Origin: Sordaria brevicollis
Lineage: Eukaryota; Ascomycota; Sordariomycetes; Sordariales; Sordariaceae
Length of the DNA: 64,000 nt
Assembly: GCA_033439795.1 (NCBI GenBank)
Contig: JAUTDP010000008.1
Location: 3,224,001-3,288,000 of the forward strand
Direction: 5' to 3'
Shown here: positions 9,701 to 22,308 of the stretch, piece after piece
Numbering within the stretch: position 1 is the stretch's first letter
Layout of the letters: the number at the start of each line of letters is the position of its first letter
Position numbers and translations under genes: made by a program
Notes under the pieces: generated by a model
What the model saw: only the letters and a program-made list of their open reading frames with translations
Databases searched by the model: none
Told to the model about the DNA's origin: nothing

Positions 9701-11850
9701 AAATCCTAGAATTAGCGGGGGATAATTTATTTAAATTCTTTTTCGGTACGTATTTATTTAAGGGTTAAAACTTTTTTAATATCTTTTAAAATAGTTATAA
9801 AAATATACGTATTGGCGACCTCTTTATTATATTCTTTAATAATACGTTTATACATATTAACGAACGTAGTAATTAATACGTAAATTACGTCTTTAAATTC
9901 CCGGAATATTAGGGATTAAGAACGTTTAAATTCCGTTGAGGGGTTTATATAGTTTATTTAAAATTTTATTACCTTATATTATAATTTTTCTTATAAGGGA
10001 TAAAATAAGCCTTATTAGCGATTAATTATAGTTTTTTTAGAATAATAGGGAATTTTAATTAGGGAATAACGTAGGTATAAATAAATAATATTTTATTTTA
10101 GAATTCGATAATAAATTGGATAATATTTTAAATAGTAATACTTTTTATAAATACCGCCGTTCTTTTAATTTAGCGTTTTGGAATAAGAATTATAAGGATT
10201 TAGAGATTTTTAATAATATTTTTATTAATTATAACGAAGTATTAATATCCTTTATTAATAAAAATATAAAATAAATTTATAGAGTTAATAACGATTGGAA
10301 TTAGGGTAAGTTCTATTTTTATTTTAAATTTGAATTTTTTTACTTTATTTAATATTTCGGGGGAGGGTTCCGGCGCCTGATTTTATACCGGAGTTATTCT
10401 TTTCCCTATTTTATATCGGAATTTAAAGTTCCTTCCTTTTCTTTTTCCTCCTTTAATAAGGGGGTAATATAAGTAGTATTAATATATACTCCTTTAGAAG
10501 TATTTTTAGCGTTTACCGTAGGAAAGTAGGGGTATTTAATAATTATATATTTTGAGGTACTATAGTGAATATAACGCCCTTTTATTTTATATTTATCCTT
10601 TTTTTTAAAGAAACTTATTTAGCCTTTATTTAATAAAAGTTTAAATTAAAGTTTCTTCTTCGGGTATTTCGAGCGTTTATAATAATTATAATAATATTAC
10701 CGTTGGTATCGAATTGAAGTTTAGAGGATAGATTGGAGGGAATTAGGGCTAAAGAGGTAGAAGGGCGGTTAGAACGACCCGGAGCCGATAAAATAGGGAT
10801 ATAAATTAAGGGTCGATTAGATTTATTATTATATTTTTATAAAAAAGATTAATATAATTAATAAAATTCTATAATCTTTTTATACTTTTTCGAAATTTTT
10901 TAAAGCTAATTAATATAAATTAAATAATTGTTTAAAAGGCGGATAGTAAAAAATTAATTATTAAATTTCTTATTAATAAAATAATGGAGGTAATTTAATT
11001 TAATACGGTTATCCTAATTTATATTTCCTACCTTTAAGAATTCGTTTTCGAAATTAGCGTAAAAATCGGAAAAGGTTTCGCCGTTTCGTTAATATATACG
11101 GGTAAAGTTATTTAATATTTAATTTTAAATATATTTAGAGCCGAAGGTCCGCTAGATTTATTCGAGTAATTCGATAGGGTTTTCCTACCTTTAAATAGAA
11201 TAGTAGGTTTAATATCCTTCTATAAATAATTATTTTTCTTCGGGAAGGGTATTAAAAATTTCGATTTAGGTTATTTTAGTATCGGTACGTAAGCCTTTTT
11301 TAAAATCGATATTATAGATTTTAATGAATTTATTATAATAAAATATAAAGGTATATTAACGTTTATTTTATTTAGGGAATTCGAAAAGTTTACGGCGTTA
11401 AGGTTTTATATCTTTATTAGAAGAGGAAGAGTCGTTTAGAATTAATTCGGATTTATTTATAATTTTCTTCTTTAAGGATTTAAAGGATTTTTATTTAATA
11501 GGAAAGTTAAAGGTAGGTTCTAAAATGGATTATATATAAGAGGATGAAAATAAGGAAAATAAAATAAGAGATTTAATTTTATTTTTAAATTTAAAGTTCG
11601 TTTATAGGGCTTTTAAAAATAAATTGAATAAATTAATAAGAGTTTTATTATTAATACGATTAATATTGTTATATTTATTTCTAATTTTTTTGGAGGGGGG
11701 TTAGGAATTGTAAAATTCTTTTATATCGATATCGTTATCGTCGTTATTGGGGGGAAAAAACGTTTTCGTTACTATTTTAATATCGATTACGATGTGCCGC
11801 GTTTATAGTTGTAAGTAGTCCTTCTTTTTAATAGGTATATTAATAGTAGA
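9700..11850 (-). pseudogene. Gypsy A gag and protease region (inferred by position)
   Basis: Lies between RT and the 5' LTR (11,857-12,150) on the - strand. A segment near 10,655-10,710 reads as Y-N-Y-x-K-R-S-K-Y-x-K-K, which could be a zinc knuckle with Cys changed to Tyr, but this is weak. Assignment rests mainly on position. Confidence 0.4.
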
Positions 11851-11856
11851 ATTTAA

Positions 11857-12150
11857 TATAAGGGGATAGTAGAGCGTAATATAGGTATTGGTTAATATAG
11901 ATATATTAAGGTTCTACGAAGGAGAAAGGGAGAAGGGGTGGCCCGTAGGGCGGACCCGGTTATTTATCCTTATAAGGCTGTGCGTAGTTGCCTAAGTGCC
12001 TGAGGTAGGGTGGGTTGGAGAACCTTCTAGAGGATTAGGTACCCTCGGTGGTCTTGGAGCCCCCTTGCCTACCGCCGGTAAGTTAGGGTGGTCTGAGCGG
12101 TAGTTTAGCAAATACTAAACCTCCAGACTCTAGGCGCTAAATTTATAACA
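11857..12150 (-). repeat. Gypsy A 5' LTR (294 bp)
   Basis: Same length as 4,140-4,433. The outer (right) half retains TG/CA, for example GGCTGTGCGTAGTTGCC, while the inner (left) part is mutated. Confidence 0.9.
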
Positions 12151-12155
12151 ATATT
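12151..12155. repeat. Target-site duplication ATATT (right) of gypsy A
   Basis: Exact match to 4,135-4,139. Confidence 0.85.
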
Positions 12156-12881
12156 TAATCGACGTATTGAAATAATTGCCGATTTTTTTAACGATTTAAT
12201 TAATATCCTTAAAAAATGTTATAGTATTATTATTAAGGTTATTAAATATAATAATAAAATTAATAGGTTTTATACGGTAGAGAAATTATTTATATTAAAC
12301 GGTATAATTATAGAACCTTCGGCCCTTTATATTTAAGTATAAAATAATAACGCCGAATATTCGGGGGGTATAATTAAAGAAAGGATTAACGTAATATAAA
12401 AGAGTATTTATTTTATTACGGATTTATAGTTAAATATTATAGTTATAACCGTTTATTTAATAAATAAATCCTTAAAATTTCTTTATAATTAATTCTCCCT
12501 ATACGAACGTTTTTATACTTTTATCGCTTAACGAAATGGTTATTTATTTCCGTAACGCTTAAATATCTTTTATTTACGAATTTATAATTATAAAGTATAC
12601 ATTATAATTTTTATTATTTAAAAGAAGGAATAACGCCGTTAAAAGTTTAACCTTAAGGTATAAATTAATTATTTTACTAAATACGTAGCGTTATTAATTT
12701 ATTATATTTAAAATCCGATTATTAATACGATAATTTATATACGCGACGTACTCTTTAACGAAGATATTGTATTTTTAAGGGAAGTTCCTATTAAGGCCTA
12801 ATTTTTAAAGATTTCTTTAAACGAATTCGTAAAATTATTTTAAAGCTATAATTAAATACCCGCTATAAATTTATTAATTGA
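12156..12881 (+). pseudogene. Copia pol part 2: integrase core
   Basis: Continues the frame cut at 4,139. Readable landmarks are I-I-I-E-P-S-A-L-Y-I-Q-V-Q-N-N-N-A-E (family PYTPQQNGVAER), then I-T-V-Y-L-I-N-K-S (family AVYLINRSP), then I-Y-I-R-D-V-L-F-N-E-D (family ISRDVVFDE). These mark the second half of a Ty1/copia integrase up to its C-terminal border, where gypsy B is inserted. Confidence 0.8.
12877..12881. repeat. Target-site duplication ATTGA (left) of gypsy B
   Basis: Exact match to 20,123-20,127. Confidence 0.9.
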
Positions 12882-13134
12882 TGTCACGGCGCTAGCGGAC
12901 AGGGTCCCTATCCGGCGGACCGGTTATCGCTCGGGCGGTCACCTGACAAAGGTTGACCGCACTAGCGCACGTAACTGCGTGCCGCCTTCGTAGGTCGCCC
13001 GCGCCCAGGTATAAAACCCTGGCGCGGGGCGTATCCTTTGCTCATTTCTTCTTTTTTTCTTTATTTTATAATTCTATAATAGACTTAAATTTAACGTATT
13101 AAACTTATCTTTCGTAATTACATCGCTCGTAATA
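12882..13134 (+). repeat. Gypsy B 5' LTR (253 bp)
   Basis: Begins TGTCACGGCGCTAGC. Contains a TATAAAA-like box near 13,012 (CCAGGTATAAAACCCTGG, itself an inverted repeat). The outer half is nearly unmutated; the inner ~90 bp are RIP-altered relative to the 3' copy. Confidence 0.92.
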
Positions 13135-13199
13135 ATTATAAAATTATTCTTAATATATTAAGGAAGTATCCAAATACCCCAAACTTATTACCGATTAAA

Positions 13200-15610
13200 A
13201 TAATTATAATATACACCCTCGTAATTAATTACAATAGTATATACCCCCAACGAAAAGGCTACCGCGGTTAAAACCGCTAAATTATTTACTACCGAGAGCG
13301 TTTAAATAAACGAGGCTTAAAAGAAGAATATATCCAATAAACTCGCGGTTAAATAAATTAAGTTCGATATTATAAATATACTTATTACTTTTAATATAAT
13401 TATTTAATAAAACGATATTTTTAAGCGTTATTCGTTTAGTAATATTACGATCGGTACCTTTAAAGAGAAATAGGATATTTAATTATATAATATTAATAAA
13501 TCCAATTTAAAGGATTATAATATTCCGGAAGATATAAACGAAATTATTACATTTTTTAATTAGGAAATTATTAATAAATTCGTCGACGTTCGTTATATAT
13601 TTAATACGGAAAATTTATTCGGCTTCCTATATACGAAAATTAACGCGATTGCGAAATATTAAACCTAATATAATAAAAGTTATTTAACTTTCGCCTTTAA
13701 AATTTTAATAATTATAAGTTAAAATTATTAGGAATAGAATAATAATAATATCCTATTAATAAACTTCAATACTTTTAAATTTATTATCGAAGATCCCGAA
13801 AGCGTATACGCTATTTTCGAGGAAATTAAATTACGGGCTATCTTAATTAAAGTTATCCTTTCCTAATAATAAAAATATTAAATTATTATTATTAATCTAA
13901 ATATTAATTTAAAATAAATATATAAATACGCTACTAACCTATTAAAATATTAGAAGGGCGCCGAAATAAATAATAAACGCTTCCGTAAGGATTTACGTAA
14001 GGAATAAAATAAGAATATATTCTTAATACGTTAATTATTAAAAGCCTATAAAAGTAAAAATCCCGACTTCGAACTGGACGATTATAAAATTTTACGTTAT
14101 AAAAACGCCGCGTTACGCGAAAAGAACCGTAAGCTCTAAACTTAATTTACCGTATTACGTTAGATTACCGGTTATTCCAATAAGGGAGTTTAAAATAATA
14201 CCCCATTTAATAACGGTTAAAATAACGACTTATCCAATAATAAAAAGGCTTAAAATAATATTCCGTTTAACAATAGCCGTACCGATAAATAAAATACCCT
14301 TTATAAATAAAAAAATAATTCCTCGATTAAGGATTACCTGTCTTACCCCCGCTTCTTCGCTAAATAGAATAAAACCTATTACGACCTAATTAAAAAAGAA
14401 AAAGAGTTCGCTAAAATTAATAATAACCTAATAATTATAAAAGTCTAAATTAAAGAATTAAAAGGAGTAATAATTACCCGGAATAATAATATCGCCGATT
14501 TATATATTATAATTACTACCTTAATTAAAGAAAATATTAATTTTTATAAAGAAAATATTAATTTTTATAAGAAGAAGGTCGCTTTTTTAACCCTTAAGAA
14601 TTTCGAACGCTACAATTACGCCGACCGCAATAAGGATAGTAATAATAAAGGGCATTATAAGGAAATATTTACTACCGATTTCTTTACTACTAATTAAGGA
14701 CGTTTATTAATTAAAAAGAAGGATCCACCCTACTTTTATAATAAAAAAAATAAAGATATTATCACTTTTAACGTTTAATATTATTATATTTTTAATAAAT
14801 TTAAATTAAATGCCGATTATTTTTCCAATAATAAAGCTAAGAAGATATATATCGAGAATTATACCGCTAATAAAATTACCTAAAATTTTAAACCCTACTT
14901 CGCCGACGGTCTTTATAATATTAAAACCTTTAATAAATTACTCACTTACTTGCATACTAAATATTACAATTATAATCGAAAGGAAAAGGTTATTTACGAA
15001 TTTAACGATTTGAAATTCGAAATGAATAGGGACTTCCAAGAATTCTATAATAAATTTATATACTTAGTAGGAGAATATAATCGTCTTCCCAATTTATAAA
15101 AATAAAAATTCAATTAAAAACTCCCGGGTACTATTTAAAACGCCCTCCTTTAAGAATATAAATAGGAAGATATTACCTTTAATTAATACGCTTTAATAAC
15201 TAAGAAAGCAATTGAAATTAATTAACGTATTTTTTATAATAATAAAACTAAAAAAAATAATAAGGATAAGGATAAAAATATTTCCTCTTTTACAAATTCG
15301 TTTAATAAAATTAAGGGTTTTAATAATTCTAATAAAAATTCTAATAATATTATTAATAATAATATTAATACCGGTAGCGGTAACCGAGGTGGTTCCTATC
15401 GCGCCCCTAATATAATTCGTAAAGAAGTCCGCAAACTATTTAAGGAAAATAAATATTTCGTATATAAAGAAATTAGATATCGTTTCTATAATTATTTTAA
15501 CCGCTATAGTAGAAACCTTAACCGTATTAATAAATTCATTAATTACTATAGCCGTAAAAATAAAAAGGACGATAAACTAGCCGATAATAAAGCGGAAAAT
15601 TAATTACCCT
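13200..15610 (+). pseudogene. Gypsy B gag remnant
   Basis: The + frame around 14,790-15,600 gives a capsid-like segment (F-Q-E-F-Y-N-K-F-I-Y-L-V-G-E-Y preceded by a basic helical region). A degenerate CCHC knuckle follows at about 15,450-15,500, read as Y-F-V-Y-K-E-I-R-Y-R-F-Y-N-Y, where Cys (TGY) has become Tyr (TAY) and Gly has become Arg. The portion before 14,700 is charged and unassigned. Many in-frame TAA/TAG codons are of RIP type. Confidence 0.7.
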
Positions 15611-15639
15611 AAAAATATTAAACTCCCTCCCAAGGATTG

Positions 15640-18600
15640 AATTAATAAGTGCTTATTCTAAAAAGAACTTAAAAGAAATACTACCGGAGAGTATAAAGGT
15701 AGATAAAGGTTTTTTAAAAGATTATTTAAGTAAACCCACGTTAGTTATATCTTATATTATAATAAATAATAATAAAAAAACTTTATTTACGAACGATACG
15801 TTTATTAATTCGGGAATAAACGGTAATATCTTTATAAATAAAAACTTTATTAATAATATAATTAAATAAAGAATAGAAAAATTATATAATTTTTATCTTT
15901 ACGCTATAGGAAGGTATACCGGGCAATATAGCGAAATAATTAATTAGTATTTAAAAGGAATTATTAAAGTATAAAATTAGCGGTTCGATAAAAAGGTAAT
16001 AATTATTATTAATTTAGGGTACGACATTATTTTAAATAAATATTAATTAAAAAAATATAAGGTTTTAATCGATATCGCTAACGTTAATTTTATTTTCGAT
16101 AAGGTAATTACGATATTATTAACTTTTAATAAACGTATTTAAGAATTCGAAATATTCGTTAAGAATACGACGCTATCGCCCTTAGTAAAACCCAGCCGAT
16201 TAATCGAACTATTTAAAGAATTAAAAGAACGACCAATCCGATACAAAGAAAATAAAGATTTAATAAAAATAAAACGATAATTATTAAATTAATATACTTT
16301 AAAGATAGAAAAGGAAGACGCGATACCTATATAATAAAAATATATCGAAATATTGGAAATTAAACGAAAAAATAACCCCCTCCAAAGCGAAAACGCGTAA
16401 GGCCGATACCGATTAAAAAGAAATAGCGTAGGATAGTATAAATATTATAACGACTTTACGGTAATCGGTACCGACGCCTTTCTTATATTCGCTAAATAGG
16501 AATATATAAGGGTAATTAATCTTTACGAATTCGATCGATTTATTAACGATTATAAGAAGTAGGCCCTCATTGAGGATAAAATAGAATTACGCGAGCGAAT
16601 TAAAAAAGAAATCCTTAAATACGCCTATAAATACTTGAATATATTTAATAAGAAAGAATTTAATACTTTATTAAATTATTATATTAATAATTATAAAATC
16701 GATTTAATAAACGGAATAAAGCCCGAAAACTTTAGGTATAATTTATTATATAAAATATTAATCGATAAATTAGAAATTTATCGGAAATACGTAAATAAGG
16801 CGTTAATTAAGGGCTTTATTAAGAATAATTTTATACTTTAAATTACGCTTATCCTCTTCGTATTTAAAGCTAATAATAAATTAAAGTTTTACGTAAATTA
16901 TTAGAAATTTAACGTTATTATAAGGAAAAATAAGTACCCTCTTCCCTTAATTAATAAAACTATTATTAAAATTAATTAAATAAAGATTTTCTCGAAAATC
17001 GATATTAAATAAACCTTTTATCGAATCCGTATATACCCCAACGATAAAGAATTCACAATATTCCGAACGAGATACGGTGCGTATAAATATAAGGTCTTAC
17101 CCTTTAAATTAATTAATAAATTATTAACGTTTTAGCGGTATATTAATAAAATATTAATAAAATATTTTAATAACTTTTATAATACGTATATTAATAATAT
17201 TCTTATTTTCTCGAATAATTTAAAGGAATATAAAATTTACATTAAAAAGGTATTAATTAGGTTAGAAGTAGCAGGATTATAAACGGATTTAAATAAATGC
17301 GAATTCTATATCGAAAAGATTAAATTCTTAAATTTTATTATCGGGACCGATAGCATATCCGTCAACCTTTAAAAAATTACAATCGTAAAGGATTAATAGG
17401 TTTTAATAAATATATAAAAAGTATAATCTTTTTTAGGGTTTTATAATTTTTACTAATATTTCGTTAAAAATTATAGCCAGATTATTAAATTATTAATAAT
17501 AATAACGAAAAAAGGAAAAGTCTTTAATTAGAATAAAGATTACTAAATTACCTTTAAAGAATTTAAAGGGCGATTATTATTAATACTTATCTTAATATAT
17601 TTTAAATATAAATAACCGATACAGGTAGAAATAAACGCTTTAAATAGAATAATAATTAGCGTATTATTATAATTAATCGATAATAAATAACGATCGGTTA
17701 CCTTTTATTTAGAAACAATATACAGTATAGAATATAATTATTCTATTTATAATAAGGAATTAATAACTATTATTAAAACTTTATAATATTAGAGAACCGA
17801 ATTTATTAATTTATACGAACCTTTTTTAATCCTAACGGATAACGAAGCCTTTAAATAATTTAATACTAAAAAATTCTTAAACTTATAATAAACCGGGTAA
17901 ATTAAATTCCTATCCTAATATTATTTCGTTATTTCTTACCGGCTAAAAAAGGAAAATAATATAACAAACGTATTATTAAAGAAGGTAGAGGATTTAAAGA
18001 ATTAAAAGGTAAAATAGGAAGTATAAAGGACCTTCTAAATCTTTAAAAATTTCAATAATAATCGGATAATATAATTTAATAATATAATTAATAGTATTAA
18101 TATAGTCTATACGTCGATTATATTTCTAAATACGGCTATTATAGAAATTAACCCCGAAATTATAGAAGGAGCCCGAAAAGAACGATTAGAAAGCTATTTA
18201 TTTATAAATTATTTTATTCTCGAAAATAAAATATACCCGGATTTAAAAATCTATTAAAATATAGCTAGAAAGGGGGAGAACGGGTATCGATTTATTACCA
18301 ATAAAATTCTTACTTATTTCAATAAATTTATTATATTACCCGGTACTTTAAAAGCCTAAATTATTTACAAATTATACATAAAAATTATTACCGCTTATTT
18401 AGGCCGAAATAAAATAAAACGCTTAATATTTATATAATATTAGTAATTAAAAATAATTAATAATATTAATCGTTTCGTCGCTAATTGCGTAATATATTAT
18501 ACTTCGAAGGTTCTTCGGGATAAAACCCCTAATAAATTAGAGCCTATCCCGATAACCTAATATATTTAATAGAATTTAATTATAAACTTTAAAACTATAT

Positions 18601-19850
18601 TTAAGGATAAATAAAGATTCGATAACGTATTCGTAATAATAAACCGATTAAATAAAGTATTATAAATTATCCCCTATTTTATAATAGTAATAGCCTGAAA
18701 CGTAACCCGTATATATTACGAAGGCTTTTATTATATTTACAAATTATTAAATAAAATTATTTCGAATAGAGGCCCCCAATTTATATCGGATTTTATAAAC
18801 GAATTAATTAAAATTTTAAATATTAAATAGAAATTAGCCTCCTCGGGATATAATTAAATTATAAAATAGGCCGAAATTATAAACGAATACTTCGATTAGC
18901 GTTTTCGTCCTTTCGTTAATTACTTCTAAAATAATTAATTAGAAGCAATCCTAATAATAAATACAATATAAATAGGAATACCGTATAATAGTTTAGGTGG
19001 AATATAATTATACAAAATATTAAAAAGATTCCTAATATTTAAAATTTTAAATTAAGAAATTCGAATTAATTTTAACGGTATACAATTAACAATTAGAGAA
19101 AAATTTAGCCGGGAAAACGTATAGGGTTTAATAAATCGGATCCGAAGATATATAAATAAGGTAAAAGAATTTATTACTAAAATTTAAAAGCAAATAATTA
19201 AATAATTAAATAAATATCGACGTATCCTAAATTTCGGACCCGGTAATAGAATATTTATTATTAAACGGAACGAATTTATAAATCAGTTAAATTACAAATT
19301 CGACTTTCTTTTAACGAATTAATATTTTAAAATTAAGGAAAAATATAATTATTTATTTAAATTAGAAGTGTTAGAAGGTTAGAAAAGAACGGATATTTTC
19401 TATATTAATAAGCTTCGGAAATATTTTAATAATTTATTATTCAATTAAAAATTAGAAGAGCTAGTAGAGGAATATATAAGAAACGATATTAAATAAGAGG
19501 TAAAGGAAATTTTGGCTTTTTGAATATATTTTAATAAATTTTAATACCGAATAAATTGGAAGGGATACGACCCGGACCCAAAATTCTATAACGTTAAGAA
19601 TTTTAAAAATTTACTTAAATTATTACGAACCTACTACGAAATATATTTAAAATACCCGGGCCCGCCGTTATATTTAGAAGAATAATTATAAAAAACGGAG
19701 GCGGAAGAATTCGATAAAAATTACCCGGATAATAATATTCCTTTAAAAAAGGGTACAAAAAGGTTAAAGAAGATAGTAGGCGCTAAAAAATAAAGGACTT
19801 ACTTTATATATAATAATAATTCTAGTATTTTAAAAATTCGGAGCGAATCT
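15640..19850 (+). pseudogene. Gypsy B pol remnant: protease, RT, RNase H, integrase, chromodomain
   Basis: Protease near 15,810: I-N-S-G-I-N-G-N-I-F-I (family DSGANxxFI). RT about 16,930-17,450: F-S-K-I-D-I-K, then R-T-R-Y-G-A-Y-K-Y-K-V-L-P-F, then Y-I-N-N-I-L-I-F-S (mutated YIDDILIFS). RNase H about 17,500-17,990. Integrase about 18,330-19,000: zinc-binding half with F-V-A-N-C-V and a core with S-N-R-G-P-Q-F-I-S-D-F (mutated DRGPQFxSDF). Chromodomain about 19,490-19,680: Y-R-I-N-W-K-G-Y-D-P-D-P, ending P-G-P-P. Dead through multiple stops. Confidence 0.9.
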
Positions 19851-19869
19851 TTTTCGGAGGGGGGGGTAG

Positions 19870-20122
19870 TATTACGGCGCTAACGGATAGGGTCCCTATC
19901 CGGCGGACCGGTTATCGCTCGGGCGGTCACCTAACAAAGGTTAACCGCACTAGCGTACGTAATTGCGTACCGCCTTCGTAGGTCGCCCGCGCCCAGGCAT
20001 AAAACCCTGGCGCGGGGCGCATCCTTTGCTCGTTTCTTCTTTTCTTCTTCATCTTGTAATTCTATAATAGACCTAGATTCAACGTATTAAGCTTATCTCT
20101 CGTGACTACGTCGCTCGTGACA
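19870..20122 (+). repeat. Gypsy B 3' LTR (253 bp)
   Basis: Same length as the 5' LTR and aligned throughout. Here the inner (left) half is mutated (TATTACGGCGC for TGTCACGGCGC) and the outer (right) half is clean, ending CTCGTGACA. Confidence 0.92.
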
Positions 20123-20127
20123 ATTGA
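20123..20127. repeat. Target-site duplication ATTGA (right) of gypsy B
   Basis: Exact match to 12,877-12,881. Confidence 0.9.
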
Positions 20128-22180
20128 AGACTTCTTTTTTAAATATTAAAAAAATATCGAAATTATTAAATTATTTAATTCTTTATTAAAATTAAAAAAA
20201 GAATTTTTACTTCTATAAATACTTAACGAAATTTTTATTCCTATAGAGTTCCTTAATATTATATCCTCCTCTAGAGATTTAATATTTATCGACTTTATTT
20301 TAAATAATATTAATTATTTATTACCTTTAGAAATTCTTAAGAATAGCCTTATATTTATATCCTTCTTTATATTATTCTATATAAATAAACGTATAAAGGA
20401 GGAAATATATTATAATTTTATTCTTTAAATAGTAATTTTTAATATTGGCTATCATTATTAATTTAAAGCAATTTTTAATAGTAAACCAATTATTAAAATA
20501 AAGTTCGAAAAGCTATAACGTAATAATAAAATTATTATTAAAGAAGAATTCGACAATTTTATCTCCGTAAGTAAAATAAATTGCATTTACCGGTTAAAAT
20601 TATTACCTCTTCTTAAGAATTATAAATTACTTAATACCTATATCCTTAGTTAATTATTTAAATAAATTTAATAAATTTATTTTAATAATTATAAAGAAAT
20701 AAGAACCTAAATTATTATTAACGTTAAAAAACTAAAAGTACGTAAGAAATAAGTATTCGATTATATATAAATATATACGTATAAATTCTTTAAAAACGGG
20801 AGATTTAATAAAATTAAAGTAAAATTCGTTATATGTAGCGATTAATAAATAAAATGCGTAAATTAAGAAACGTATACTTCTACCCTCGTTAAATATTCTT
20901 TTAAATTAATTATTTTTATTGCTATACGTTTTAATTTAGAGTTTATCCAATACGATGCGGTTAATACCTTTATTAACGTAAATATAAATAAAAATATTTA
21001 TATACGCTTCCTTCTAAATTATAAAATTCCGGGTAAGGTTTTTAAAATCCTTAAGGCATTTTATAAGCTACGCCGTTCTCTATTCTTTTAGTAACGAAAC
21101 TTTATAATTATATTCGCCGCTTTAAGCTTTTAATTACTCTTTAAAGAATTATATATCCTAATTAATAAAGGTATCCTCGTATTTTATTATATCGATAATA
21201 TTATATTTGTATACTATTTAAGTAAGGAAATTAAAGCCAAAGCCTATATAAACGCCCTTAATTAACGGTATTATATAATAAGGGGTAACGAATTTTAATA
21301 ATTCCTAAAGATTAAAATTATTCGTAATTATATATAAAATAAAATTTAATTATCCTAATAGTCGTATATTAAAAAAATCTATAAATTAATAAATTTCTAA
21401 ATCCTAATAAATATCTTTATATTTAATATCGAATTCGTACCTTTCGAAAATAAAGCTTCAAATAATTTTATATACTTTTATTAAATTAAAATAGGGTTTA
21501 TCTTTTATATTATAATTATTATTAAATTAAACGTTACCTTTATAATTAATAAACTTTTTAAATATATTTACAACCCTAATCTAAATTACTATAAAGTAGT
21601 AAATAAAATTATTTATTATTTATATAAAATTTTAAATCTAATTTTATATTTTAATAGTAATAATATTTTAAAAATTACTTCTAACGCTTCGTTTACTAAT
21701 AATATTCTTAACCGCAAAAACTCCTAAAGTTTTACTATAAAATTCTTTAATAAATTTATTTATTAGGGCGTAATTAAATAAATAACGGTTATTATATTAA
21801 TTATAAAGGCAAAGTTCCTAATTATAGGTTTAATAATAAAGGAGGTAATTTAGATACTAAAATTTATTAAGGGATTTATAATGAAGCTAGAAGATAGGAT
21901 CCTAATAATTAATTATAATAATAAATAAACTATTAAAATATTAACCGTAGAAACTTCAAAACTCTATATAAATTTCAAATATATTAATATCTATAAATAT
22001 TAATTAAAATAAAAGGTAACCGCTAGTAAAATCAATATTAAATATTTAAAAACACTTAAACTGCTTACAAACGGCCTAACCAAAATACTTACGGTTAGAA
22101 AATACCGGAAATTTATTAAAATATTAGGAATAATTTTAATAAAAAGGATAGGGGAGTAAAAGAAGGATAAAGGGATAAAT
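20128..22180 (+). pseudogene. Copia pol part 3: reverse transcriptase and RNase H
   Basis: RT landmarks on the + strand are E-F-I-Q-Y-D-A-V-N-T-F (family QLDVxxAFL) near 20,940, then I-P-G-K-V-F-K-I-L-K-A-F-Y-K-L-R (family KLxKAxYGLK), then V-F-Y-Y-I-D-N-I-I-F near 21,190 (YVDD box). RNase H follows with S-N-A-S-F-T-N-N near 21,680 (family SDASFAD), then N-Y-N-N-K-Q-T-I-K and L-L-T-N-G-L-T-K-I-L (family ADxLTK) ending near 22,180. This is the C-terminal half of the split copia pol. Confidence 0.85.
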
Positions 22181-22308
22181 TATATAGATTTTAATAATAT
22201 TAATAAGGAAATAAACCTAAAAATAGTAATATAATATAAATAGTTTTAAGAATTATATATTTAGAGTAATCTAATAATTTTGCCCTATTAAGGTTATAGT
22301 TAGGGGGG

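Larger units (their letters stand above)
4140..12150 (-). mobile_element. Gypsy A: Ty3/gypsy chromovirus, reverse orientation, RIP-inactivated
   Basis: 8,011 bp bounded by two direct repeats of exactly 294 bp (4,140-4,433 and 11,857-12,150), TG...CA ends blurred by RIP to TA...TA, and the duplication ATATT outside both. On the - strand, from high to low coordinates, it shows gag-like sequence, reverse transcriptase, RNase H, integrase and a chromodomain, which is the Ty3/gypsy order. A pyrimidine run on the + strand just inside the left LTR (around 4,437-4,455) is the polypurine tract of the - strand. About 1.7 kb between the chromodomain and the 3' LTR (after removing the MITE) is extra for this family. 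The element is inserted in the copia integrase. Confidence 0.9.
12882..20122 (+). mobile_element. Gypsy B: Ty3/gypsy chromovirus, forward, RIP-inactivated
   Basis: 7,241 bp with two 253-bp LTRs (12,882-13,134 and 19,870-20,122). Their ends are TGTCAC...GTGACA; the inner or outer copy shows the RIP forms TATTAC and GTAATA. ATTGA is duplicated on both sides. A purine tract GGAGGGGGGGG ends just before the 3' LTR. Internal order on the + strand is gag with zinc knuckle, aspartic protease, RT, RNase H, integrase and chromodomain, so this is a chromovirus of the Ty3/gypsy group. It interrupts the copia pol after integrase. Confidence 0.95.

Noticed and set aside
14810..16841. Short ATG-initiated frames of 60-70 codons in AT-rich DNA
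   Set aside because: They are pieces of the RIP-mutated gypsy B gag/pol, not genes.
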